Source of the DNA: CAYUWK01 sp964580085
Lineage (GTDB): Bacteria; Patescibacteriota; Minisyncoccia; Minisyncoccales; CG1-02-41-26
Reading direction: 5' to 3'
Assembly (NCBI GenBank): GCA_964580085.1
Contig: CAZOJF010000001.1
Location: 1-64,000 of the forward strand
Length of the DNA stretch: 64,000 nt
The position numbers were made by a program, and so were the translations under genes. Below, one piece after another: positions 25,904 to 33,153 of the stretch; positions within the stretch are counted from its first letter, which is position 1; each line of letters opens with the position of its first letter. Below the pieces are notes generated by a model that worked only from the letters and a program-made list of their open reading frames with translations, made no database searches and was not told the origin of the DNA.

Positions 25904-27490
25904 ATGGAAGCTAAAACAATTAAATTAATATTTCAAGAACTTATTAAAACCCGAATTAAGAATCGGAAAGATTTAGATTCTTTTAAAAGGAAAATGGCTA
26001 AAAAGTATAAAATTCCTTGTTTTAAAAATATAGAGCTACTTAAAATTTATCATAAATTAGACCAAAATAAAAGAAGAAAATTACCAAAAAATATTGAAAA
26101 CTCATTAAGAATCCGTCCTATCCGTTCTCTTTCTGGGATTATTAATGTATCTATTCTAACCAAACCATATCCTTGTCCGGGAAAATGTATTTATTGTCCC
26201 AGTCAAAAGAATATTCCAAAAAGTTATTTAGAAGGTGAACCAGCTGTTCAAAGAGCAGTTTTAACTAACTTTGACCCCTATCTTCAAGTTCAAACTAGGC
26301 TAGAAAGCTTGGAAAAAATTGGGCATCCTATAGATAAAATTGAATTAAGAATAATTGGTGGAACTTGGAGTTATTATAAAAAACAATATCAAACTTGGTT
26401 TATAAAAAAGTGTTTTGCTTGCACTAACCAATATGGGAAAAGAAATAAACCACAAACAAAAACCTTAAAAGAGCTCCAAAAGGTAAACGAAAAAACAAAA
26501 TGTAAAATTATTGGGATTACAATTGAAACAAGACCCGACTATATAAATATGAAAGAAATAAAAAGAATGAGAATCCTGGGGATAACTAGAGTGGAATTGG
26601 GAGTCCAAACTATTTATAATGATATTCTAAAAATAAATAAAAGAGGGCATAATATTGAATCAACAATTAAGGCTACCAAGCTTTTAAAAAATGCCGGGTT
26701 TAAAGTTTCTTATCAAATGATGCCAAATCTTCTGGGCTCTACTTTTAAAAAAGACGTTGAAATGTTTGAACAACTTTTCTCAAATCCTGATTTCCAACCA
26801 GATCTTTTAAAAATCTATCCCTTGGCTCTAGTAAAACAATCTGCTTTATATAAAATTTATAAAAAAAATAAATTTAAACCATATTCTAAAAATAAATTAA
26901 TTAAACTTTTAATTGAAATTAAAAAACAAATTCCTTATCAATGTAGAATTCAAAGAATTATTAGGGACATTCCTTCAAAATATATTATCGAAGGAGGGGT
27001 TAAAGTGTCAAACCTAAGAGAAGTTGTTCAAAAACAGATGCAAGAACAAGGACTAAAATGCAAATGTATAAGATGTAGAGAAATTAAAAAAGAATACAAC
27101 AATAAAGAAAAGATTTATCTGTTCCGAAAAGACTATAATGCTTCAGGAGGAAAAGAAATCTTTTTAAGTTTTGAAAATAAAAAGAGAGATAAACTTTATG
27201 CTCTTTTGCGCTTAAGAATTTCTACAAAGAAAAATTATTTACCGGTTTTAGATAAAGCAGGAATAATTAGAGAAATTCATACCTACGGGCAAATGACTCC
27301 CGTGGGCAATAAACCATCATCCTCACAACATAGAGGGCTAGGGAAAAAACTAATGAAAAAAGCGGAACAAATTGTAAAAAAAGAATTCCAGATAAATAAA
27401 ATGGCTGTAATATCTGGAATCGGAGTACGCGGATATTATAAAAAATTAGGGTATAAATTAAAAGATACTTATATGGTAAAGAAAATATAA
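25904..27490 (+). CDS. elp3: Elp3-like tRNA uridine(34) modification enzyme (radical SAM + GNAT)
   Basis: About 528 residues from the ATG at 25904; an upstream in-frame ATG at 25820 lies inside the divergent methyltransferase and is rejected. The radical SAM cluster is Cys91-x3-Cys95-x2-Cys98 (CPGKCIYCPSQ), preceded by RPIRSLSGIINVSILTKP. Elp3 hallmarks are AVQRAVLTNFDPYLQVQTR, IELRIIGGTWSYY, GITIETRPDY, ELGVQTIYNDIL and KVSYQMMPNL. The C-terminal GNAT domain has SSQHRGLGKKLMKKAEQ. Elp3 makes cm5/ncm5 modification on wobble uridine. Single-subunit Elp3 is common in archaea but scattered in bacteria. Confidence 0.93.
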   Translation: MEAKTIKLIFQELIKTRIKNRKDLDSFKRKMAKKYKIPCFKNIELLKIYHKLDQNKRRKLPKNIENSLRIRPIRSLSGIINVSILTKPYPCPGKCIYCPSQKNIPKSYLEGEPAVQRAVLTNFDPYLQVQTRLESLEKIGHPIDKIELRIIGGTWSYYKKQYQTWFIKKCFACTNQYGKRNKPQTKTLKELQKVNEKTKCKIIGITIETRPDYINMKEIKRMRILGITRVELGVQTIYNDILKINKRGHNIESTIKATKLLKNAGFKVSYQMMPNLLGSTFKKDVEMFEQLFSNPDFQPDLLKIYPLALVKQSALYKIYKKNKFKPYSKNKLIKLLIEIKKQIPYQCRIQRIIRDIPSKYIIEGGVKVSNLREVVQKQMQEQGLKCKCIRCREIKKEYNNKEKIYLFRKDYNASGGKEIFLSFENKKRDKLYALLRLRISTKKNYLPVLDKAGIIREIHTYGQMTPVGNKPSSSQHRGLGKKLMKKAEQIVKKEFQINKMAVISGIGVRGYYKKLGYKLKDTYMVKKI

Positions 27491-27520
27491 TCGTAAATTA
27501 AAAATAAGGAGGTAAGAAAA

Positions 27521-27691
27521 TTGGGAAAATCGACTGATGCTAAAGAGATAAAAACATATAAAAATAGGAAAGAAATGGAAAGAATAAAACCCAGAGTCTA
27601 TTGTCTGTCAAATTTTAATGTTTTTGATATAATTAAAACACAGTTAAATAGTAGTTTATTAAGAGCACAGGGAAGAAAACTGACCCGATAA
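27521..27691 (+). CDS. Possible small ORF (56 residues) with strong Shine-Dalgarno
   Basis: A TTG at 27521 lies 8 nt after GGAGG (AAGGAGGT at about 27506-27513). The frame runs to TAA at 27689-27691. The product begins MGKSTDAKEIKTYKNRK, is basic, and has no membrane segment. Its last third overlaps a promoter and the riboswitch aptamer, which argues against it being a conserved protein; the excellent ribosome-binding site, rare in this genome, argues for translation. I recognise no family. Confidence 0.3.
   Translation: MGKSTDAKEIKTYKNRKEMERIKPRVYCLSNFNVFDIIKTQLNSSLLRAQGRKLTR
27605..27633 (+). promoter_or_regulatory. Extended -10 promoter for the riboswitch transcript
   Basis: CTGTCA at 27605-27610, 17-bp spacer, perfect TATAAT at 27628-27633 preceded by TGa (extended -10). 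The predicted start near 27640 is just ahead of the riboswitch P1 helix. Confidence 0.65.
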
Positions 27692-27772
27692 TCCTCCCAG
27701 CAACCCTTAAAAGTAACTTTTTAAGAAGGTGTTAAATTCAGTCCATAATCAGGGTAAGTGAATTTATTATTG
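27645..27772 (+). promoter_or_regulatory. SAM-I (S-box)-like riboswitch
   Basis: The conserved S-box core can be followed in order: AAGAG, AGGGA, ACTGACCCGATAATCC, CCAGCAACCC, a hairpin CTTAAAAG/CTTTTTAAG (P3-like), then AAGGTGTTAAATTC. P1 is supported by AATAGTAG (27647-27654) pairing with TTATTATT (27764-27771), including two G-U pairs; AAATTC/GAATTT forms a further helix. No clear intrinsic terminator or sequestered Shine-Dalgarno lies between the aptamer and the ATG at 27799, so the switching mechanism is unclear. Confidence 0.72.
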
Positions 27773-27798
27773 GTAATTAGTTTTAATTAAATAAATCT

Positions 27799-28206
27799 AT
27801 GAAAAATAAAACTAAAGAAGACGAAAGTAAAATATCAACAAATCAAAAAAAATCTGAAAATGATATTTATACTCATAATAAACGTGGAAAAGTATTTGAC
27901 AATATAATTATAAAAGAAAAAAACCCAAAAGTATCTAAAAAAACATTTATCCAAATTTTTATTTCCATATTATTACCTTTTCTTTTTTGGTTACTTGTTG
28001 TAAAGTCTTCTGAACAATTATGGTCTTTTGTTTTTTTCATGCCATTAATTGTAATATGGTTAATTATTTTATTTATATGGCTGATTATAGACTCTATCAT
28101 GTCTATCAAAAGTAGAAAAAGTAATACTCCAGAATTTGTGATTTTTGGAGTTAATCTTATCTTCTGGCTATGTTTTATACTTAGAATAAGTGGTCTTCTC
28201 GGCTGA
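27799..28206 (+). CDS. Small membrane protein downstream of a SAM-like riboswitch
   Basis: 135 residues. The first 50 are charged and hydrophilic, followed by three hydrophobic helices (about residues 53-72, 76-100 and 112-132: IFISILLPFLFWLLVV, PLIVIWLIILFIWLI, FGVNLIFWLCFILRI). There are no catalytic motifs and I recognise no family. Its position 27 bp after a SAM-I-like aptamer suggests a link to methionine or S-adenosylmethionine, for example uptake, but that is inference. The gene stands alone and ends at a strong terminator. Confidence 0.65.
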   Translation: MKNKTKEDESKISTNQKKSENDIYTHNKRGKVFDNIIIKEKNPKVSKKTFIQIFISILLPFLFWLLVVKSSEQLWSFVFFMPLIVIWLIILFIWLIIDSIMSIKSRKSNTPEFVIFGVNLIFWLCFILRISGLLG

Positions 28207-28257
28207 TTTTGATAAATTAATTTCATCTGCATTAATTCTCAAATAAAAGTTTATATT

Positions 28258-28290
28258 AAAAAACTGTCTCTCTCACCAGAGGCAGTTTTT
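28258..28290. terminator. Bidirectional terminator
   Basis: CTGTCTCT (28264-28271) pairs with AGAGGCAG (28278-28285) with one G-U pair, flanked by A6 and T5 tracts. It separates the convergent genes ending at 28206 and 28304. Confidence 0.75.
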
Positions 28291-28303
28291 ATTTGTACCA
28301 AAT

Positions 28304-29251
28304 TTATACTCTAGAAACTCTAGTTAACCCTGAACAAGGAATAATTTCTATGCCTTGTTTTTCTATCTCATCCAAAAATAAGTTTACACCTATAGAGTCA
28401 GAGGACATGTGTCCAGCAATTATCACATTCAAATTTGCTTCTTCTGCTTCTTTTTTATGTTCTTCTGAAATATGCATGCCTATAATTGTACCAATCCCTG
28501 CCTGGGCTATTTTAGCATAAAGTTTGGGAGATCCTTCTGTGCCACCAGTAATTTCTGTTAAAGCGATTTTACCACAACGATTTTCGGGAGAACCAACAAA
28601 GATCTTGGGCCCCACTCCAATTTTACATGCTTCTTTATATTCGGGAATTTCTTTTAAAAGTTTGATTATATCTTCAACTGTTTCTATGTCTTTGTTTGCT
28701 TCAATTTTTTCTTTCAAAAATTTTGCTGCTAAGTTATCGCAAGGAGTATGACAATTCATTAAATTAAATTGCATAATCCGAGCTGCATCTACTGTCCTCT
28801 GATGGTTAATGCCATTAACCCCCCTAGCCACTTCGGAAATCCTTTCCTTCATCAACCCCTCTGCAATATTTATTGGAACTCCATATTTATTCAAAACATC
28901 ACATTGAAGATCCATTACATCTGCTAAATGGGCCAATGCTTTCCCCGTGGGATGATGAGAAACTATTAGATCAATATCCCCAATCTCTTTAGCCATTAAA
29001 ATTTCTGCTGGGCCTATGTCAATACCAACTAATATTTTTTTAATCTCTTTATCTTCAGAAATATTTAAAACTCTGGAATCTAAATATGGATTTTCTAAAG
29101 AATTTATATCAAAATATTCCTTCTTTTCAGGAGAGAGTTTCTCGTATTTCTCTTTTTTCTTTTTCAAGAATTTTTTAACACCTTCAACTTCTCGGAAGTC
29201 AGATTCTATCCCCATTTTAATTGCCAAGTCGAATACTTCTTTTGTCTTCAT
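28304..29251 (-). CDS. NIF3/DUF34-like metal-binding protein
   Basis: 315 residues. NIF3-type metal motifs are visible: LIVSHHPTGKALAHLADVM and, near the C-terminus, VIIAGHMSSDSIGVNL. These place His pairs as in YbgI/NIF3, whose biochemical role is still unsettled (proposed GTP cyclohydrolase-like or metal-insertion protein). The N-terminal 70 residues are a charged helical extension (FLKKKKEKYEKLSPEKK). It follows a response-regulator gene on the same strand with 8 bp spacing. Confidence 0.75.
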   Translation of the reverse strand: MKTKEVFDLAIKMGIESDFREVEGVKKFLKKKKEKYEKLSPEKKEYFDINSLENPYLDSRVLNISEDKEIKKILVGIDIGPAEILMAKEIGDIDLIVSHHPTGKALAHLADVMDLQCDVLNKYGVPINIAEGLMKERISEVARGVNGINHQRTVDAARIMQFNLMNCHTPCDNLAAKFLKEKIEANKDIETVEDIIKLLKEIPEYKEACKIGVGPKIFVGSPENRCGKIALTEITGGTEGSPKLYAKIAQAGIGTIIGMHISEEHKKEAEEANLNVIIAGHMSSDSIGVNLFLDEIEKQGIEIIPCSGLTRVSRV

Positions 29252-29259
29252 ATTTTTAT

Positions 29260-29649
29260 TTATTTTTTAAACCAACCTTCTACCTCTTTAACTAATTGCG
29301 AAGGAATAAGGTCTGTTTTTAGAATATATTTCTCTACCTTTAACTTTCTGCTTACTATTTTTAAATCGGGGTTAGTATAATTTGTCAAAATAAAAAAAGG
29401 AATATTATCTATCCCTTTTTGTGATCTGGCTTTTTTTAAAACCTCTATCCCATTAATATCTGGCAAAACTAAGTCTAGAAGGACTAAGTCGGGCTTATCT
29501 TCAACCCCTCTGGCTATTTTTTCTAATTTTTCCATTGCATCTTTAGAGCACTCTGCTGTTTCAACTTTAAAACCGGCCTTTTTTAAAACCGTAGTATAAA
29601 TATCAATTATACAAGAATCATCTTCTACTAATAAGATTTTTTTAGACAT
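29260..29649 (-). CDS. Stand-alone CheY-like response regulator receiver
   Basis: 129 residues, receiver domain only. Acidic pocket at residues 10-11 (VEDD), phospho-acceptor Asp59 (LVLLDLVLPD), conserved Thr in FILTNYT, and Lys in YILKTDL. No output domain is present, so it must signal by protein contact. It is one of four such receivers in this window and is separated from the main sensory cluster by murE-like and holA. Confidence 0.88.
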   Translation of the reverse strand: MSKKILLVEDDSCIIDIYTTVLKKAGFKVETAECSKDAMEKLEKIARGVEDKPDLVLLDLVLPDINGIEVLKKARSQKGIDNIPFFILTNYTNPDLKIVSRKLKVEKYILKTDLIPSQLVKEVEGWFKK

Positions 29650-29685
29650 TTTTTTATTAAAATTATATATTGTTATTATATCTTA

Positions 29686-30969
29686 TTAATTATTAATATT
29701 AAAGGAATCTGGTTGCTTTAGCTTTTCCATTTTTTGTTTAACTATTTCTCTGTCGCTCCAGGGGATTTTTTTATTATGGGCAATACACATCCAAGGTTCA
29801 GACCCTTTGCCCGTAATAATAACTGTGTCTCCTTCTCCTGCTGTTTTTAATGCTTTGATAATTGCTTCCTTCCTATCTAATACAATATTTAAGACCTTGT
29901 ATTTTGTATCTAGTATGCCCGATTTTATCTCTGATAAAATTTGATTTGGGTCCTCATCATATGGATCTTCGTTCGTTAAAATAATCTCCTGGCAATACTT
30001 GGCAGCAATTTCTCCCATCTTAGGTCTTTTCCATTTATCTCTTCCTCCACCACAAGAACCTAAAACACAGATTAATTTTGATCCGTTAGAAAGCGTTTTA
30101 TAAACTTGCTCTAAAGAATCAGGCGTATGAGCATAGTCTACAACAACCTTAAAGGGTTTTTCTAACATTATTTCCATTCTCCCTGGAATTTTTTTAACTT
30201 TTCCTAAGGCTTTTTTACAAGTTTCTAAACTAACCCCTTGCGACAAAGCAATGCTAATTGCTGCTAAAGAATTATAAATATTAAATTTACCGGACAAATT
30301 AAGATTAAATTGAACATTATTTATTTCAAACTCTATTTTATTTCCTGAAAGGTTTAAATTATTAGCATTAATAAACTCCCAACTTTCTTTTTCTAAATTA
30401 GGATTAATCCCGTAACAAAGCTTTTGTTTACTGGGAAATTCTAAAAAATATTTTGAATTTTTATCATCTGTATTTATAATATGAAGTTTTTTACATTCTT
30501 GAAAAAGAACCGCTTTAGCTTTACGATATTTTTCAAAAGAACCATGTCTTTCAATGTGCTCTGGAGCTAAATTCGTAAAAACAACAATATCAAAATCAAT
30601 AAACTTTTCACGATGCTGTAAAATACCTTCTGATGTTACTTCTAAAATAGCATATTTGCATCCTGCTCTTACAGCCTTCTTTAAAAACTTCTGAAGCTTG
30701 AATCGCCCAGGCATTGTCATTTTTAATTTATTGAGCTCCTCTTTCTTACCTATCCTAAACTTGATAGAAGAAGCCGAAGCAACTTTGTATCCAGCCTTTT
30801 CCAGAATAACTCTTGTTAACTCAATTGTTGTTGATTTGCCTTTTGTACCTGTAATGCCAATTACTTTTAATCTTTTAGAAGGGAAACCATAAATTAAAGC
30901 CCCTAAAAAGGCCCAGACAAAATGATACCAATTTAATAAGAATAATGGGATAAAGTCTTTTAATCTCAT
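29686..30969 (-). CDS. MurE-like UDP-N-acetylmuramyl-tripeptide synthetase
   Basis: 427 residues. Mur ligase with ATP loop GITGTKGKSTT, central-domain phrases EVTSEGILQHR, FTNLAPEHIERHGSFEKYR, and C-terminal domain motifs VDYAHTPDSLEQVYKTL, GSCGGGRDKWKRPKMG and NEDPYDEDPNQI. These fit MurE, which adds the third stem-peptide residue to the peptidoglycan precursor. It is shorter than typical MurE (about 490) because the N-terminal UDP-binding domain is reduced to a short hydrophobic segment, so the true substrate may differ. The DNPR motif of meso-DAP enzymes is replaced by DPYDEDP. Confidence 0.8.
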   Translation of the reverse strand: MRLKDFIPLFLLNWYHFVWAFLGALIYGFPSKRLKVIGITGTKGKSTTIELTRVILEKAGYKVASASSIKFRIGKKEELNKLKMTMPGRFKLQKFLKKAVRAGCKYAILEVTSEGILQHREKFIDFDIVVFTNLAPEHIERHGSFEKYRKAKAVLFQECKKLHIINTDDKNSKYFLEFPSKQKLCYGINPNLEKESWEFINANNLNLSGNKIEFEINNVQFNLNLSGKFNIYNSLAAISIALSQGVSLETCKKALGKVKKIPGRMEIMLEKPFKVVVDYAHTPDSLEQVYKTLSNGSKLICVLGSCGGGRDKWKRPKMGEIAAKYCQEIILTNEDPYDEDPNQILSEIKSGILDTKYKVLNIVLDRKEAIIKALKTAGEGDTVIITGKGSEPWMCIAHNKKIPWSDREIVKQKMEKLKQPDSFNINN

Positions 30970-31007
30970 ATTTTTAGTATATCATAATAATCATCCATAA
31001 AAAATTA

Positions 31008-31036
31008 TTGCCAAAAAATAAACTTTATGATAGTAT
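31008..31036 (+). promoter_or_regulatory. Promoter for rpsT, predicted leaderless
   Basis: TTGCCA at 31008-31013, 17-bp spacer, TAGTAT at 31031-31036. The predicted start near 31043 is within 2-3 nt of the rpsT ATG at 31045. Confidence 0.6.
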
Positions 31037-31044
31037 AGTCCTAT

Positions 31045-31311
31045 ATGCCAATTACTAAATCAGCTCAAAAAAGCGTTCGAAAAGACCAAAAAAGAACTAA
31101 GATAAATATCCGCAGAAAAGACAAAATAAAAGATCTTCTAAAAAAGGTTAATAATTTAATTGCCCAAGGTAAAAGAAAAGAAGCTGAAAAGCTTTTACCA
31201 CAAATTTATAAAACATTAGATAAAACTGCAAAAACTGGGATTGTAAAAAAGAATAATATTAGTAGAAAAAAATCAAGGATAACTAAAGCGATTAATAAAA
31301 TAAAAAAGTAA
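31045..31311 (+). CDS. rpsT: 30S ribosomal protein S20
   Basis: 88 residues, very basic and helical. Conserved features: MPITKSAQKSVRKDQKR at the start, the central LIAQGKRKEAEKLLPQIYKTLDK, and the C-terminal NNISRKKSRITKAINK. S20 binds 16S rRNA helices 9 and 44. It is transcribed alone, convergent with holA, which ends 4 bp after it. Its promoter implies a leaderless mRNA. Confidence 0.93.
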   Translation: MPITKSAQKSVRKDQKRTKINIRRKDKIKDLLKKVNNLIAQGKRKEAEKLLPQIYKTLDKTAKTGIVKKNNISRKKSRITKAINKIKK

Positions 31312-31314
31312 ATT

Positions 31315-32259
31315 TTAAATATCTATTATCAGCATTTTAAGAATCTCTTCTTTCTGAATATTTTTTGTCTTTATGTCTAAGTCTGCCTCAAAAATCTTTT
31401 GGTAGATTTTTTTTAATTCGTCTAAGCTAAATCCAGCACTGGCATACCACGCTTTTTTTGCTGGATATGGTTTAAACATATTCAACCCAAAAAAATCATT
31501 CAATCCTTTACCTTGATCTGCTAACGCCTTTGCTATTAAAAGAGCTCTAAACTGATAATTTATCATTCTGAGAATATCTATCGGCATATCACCTTTGTCC
31601 AGCCCTATTTGAATAAGATTAAGAGCTTTTTTCTTATCCTTTTGAGCTAATGAATTTATTATTTCAAAAATATTTGCTTCCAGGTTTGGCTTAACTATAT
31701 TTTTAATATCTTGGGTATTTATTTCTTTCTCTTTAGCGGATCTTTTAAGACAAACTAGTTTTTTGATCTCGTTTGATATCTGCCATAAATCATTTCCTAT
31801 AAATTCCAAAATAAGATTTGCTGCTTCATAGGAGATGCCCATTTTATATTTTTTAAGTTCATTTTTGACCCATCTTTGTAATTCTGTATCTTTTAAAGGT
31901 TTAAATTCTTCGCATTTGGCATATTTTTTTAAAGCCAGAAAAAGTTTATTTTTTTTAGATATTTTACCTTTCTCAAAAATAACAACGAGATCTTTTGACT
32001 TCGTAATTTCTTTTATTTTTTTAATTAAATCTTTTTGAAACTTTTCATTAGAAAATAAATTTTCTAAAAGAAATAATTTTCTTTTGACAAACATTGAGCG
32101 TTGAGATAATTCATCAATAAATTCCTTAAATTCTACATTAGAGACGTCTATTCTTGTCAAATTCAGTTCATTTTTGTGAACCTTTTTATATTCATCCTGA
32201 ATCTCATTTAATTTTTTCTGTAATCTATATGTGTCCTCCCCAAAAAGAAAAATGAACAT
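31315..32259 (-). CDS. holA: DNA polymerase III subunit delta
   Basis: 314 residues. Clamp-loader delta opens the DnaN ring. The N-terminus FIFLFGEDTYRLQKKLNEI, the segment LFLLENLFSN and the helical end (NIFEIINSLAQKDKKKALNL, PIDILRMINYQFRALLIAKAL) match the HolA family. It has no Walker motif, as expected for delta. Its downstream end is convergent with rpsT. Confidence 0.85.
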   Translation of the reverse strand: MFIFLFGEDTYRLQKKLNEIQDEYKKVHKNELNLTRIDVSNVEFKEFIDELSQRSMFVKRKLFLLENLFSNEKFQKDLIKKIKEITKSKDLVVIFEKGKISKKNKLFLALKKYAKCEEFKPLKDTELQRWVKNELKKYKMGISYEAANLILEFIGNDLWQISNEIKKLVCLKRSAKEKEINTQDIKNIVKPNLEANIFEIINSLAQKDKKKALNLIQIGLDKGDMPIDILRMINYQFRALLIAKALADQGKGLNDFFGLNMFKPYPAKKAWYASAGFSLDELKKIYQKIFEADLDIKTKNIQKEEILKMLIIDI

Positions 32260-32273
32260 AAAATATCTTTAAT

Positions 32274-32335
32274 TAAAAAACCCTTCTTCAAATCAAAAAA
32301 TATATAAATATAATTAAGAAAACAAAAGAAGAGCC
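32274..32335 (-). terminator. Possible terminator after the receiver operon
   Basis: On the minus strand GGCTCTTCTT and AAGAAGGGTT pair with several G-U pairs around a long AT-rich loop and are followed by TTTTTT. The long loop makes efficiency doubtful. Confidence 0.35.
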
Positions 32336-32336
32336 T

Positions 32337-32705
32337 TTATTTTTTTAGATTAACTTTAATCTTATCTATAATTTCATTGGGCGTAAAATGCGCTTTAATC
32401 AAATAATCTATTGCCCCCAATTTCATTCCTCTTTCAACATCTTCTCTCTGCCCAAGATTAGAAAGAATAATTACCGGAACCGAAGTTGTAGCCGGATCTT
32501 CTTTTACTTTTGCTAAAACTTCAAAACCATCAATCCCTGGTAAAATTAAATCAAGCAAAACCATATCTGGGATTACTTCTTTAATTTTTTTGATTCCCTC
32601 TTCTCCATCAACTGCTTCTGTAACTTGGAAATTTTCTTGAGAAAGTTTTCTGACTATTAATTCTCTTAAAAATTTGTCATCTTCTACAATTAAAATTTTT
32701 GCCAT
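32337..32705 (-). CDS. Stand-alone CheY-like response regulator receiver
   Basis: 122 residues. Acidic pair in LIVEDDKFL, phospho-acceptor Asp52 (MVLLDLILPGIDG), conserved Ser in VIILSNLGQ, and Lys in YLIKAHF. Receiver only, no output domain. It is the last gene of the sensory cluster and lies 14 bp after another receiver. Confidence 0.88.
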   Translation of the reverse strand: MAKILIVEDDKFLRELIVRKLSQENFQVTEAVDGEEGIKKIKEVIPDMVLLDLILPGIDGFEVLAKVKEDPATTSVPVIILSNLGQREDVERGMKLGAIDYLIKAHFTPNEIIDKIKVNLKK

Positions 32706-32719
32706 AATTTTGATTATTT

Positions 32720-33088
32720 TTAACCAATTTGTTTTTTAACCTTTTTAATTACTTCTAGGGGTTCAAATTCTGTTTTAATTAGCCAATCTCTGGCGCCTAA
32801 ATTTTTAGCTTTATCTATTTCTACTGGCTGCCCTGAATTAGAAATAATAATAATAGGAATATTCTTTAAATTGTTATCTTTCTGCATTTCTTCCATTACT
32901 TCGAACCCATCTTTATTGGGCATTACAATATCAAGTAAAATAAGATCTGGAATTTCTTTTCTCATTGAATCTAGCCCTTTTTGTCCGTCCTCACATATAG
33001 TGACATCGTATCCTTTGGCAATCAATTTTTTCCTTAATAGACTATATAACAATTCTTCGTCTTCTACTATTAAAATTTTTTTAGGCAT
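32720..33088 (-). CDS. Stand-alone CheY-like response regulator receiver
   Basis: 122 residues from the ATG at 33088; an upstream ATG at 33139 adds 17 unrelated residues. MPKKILIVEDEELL opens the fold, Asp53 is the phospho-acceptor (LILLDIVMPNKDG), then IIIISNSGQ and WLIKTEF. Receiver only. It sits between the histidine kinase and the next receiver, so the kinase is the likely phosphate donor for both. Confidence 0.88.
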   Translation of the reverse strand: MPKKILIVEDEELLYSLLRKKLIAKGYDVTICEDGQKGLDSMRKEIPDLILLDIVMPNKDGFEVMEEMQKDNNLKNIPIIIISNSGQPVEIDKAKNLGARDWLIKTEFEPLEVIKKVKKQIG

Positions 33089-33153
33089 AATTTTATGTGT
33101 TCTTACTTTTATAATAACATATTGGATTTTTTCTATCAATAATTGATATTATT

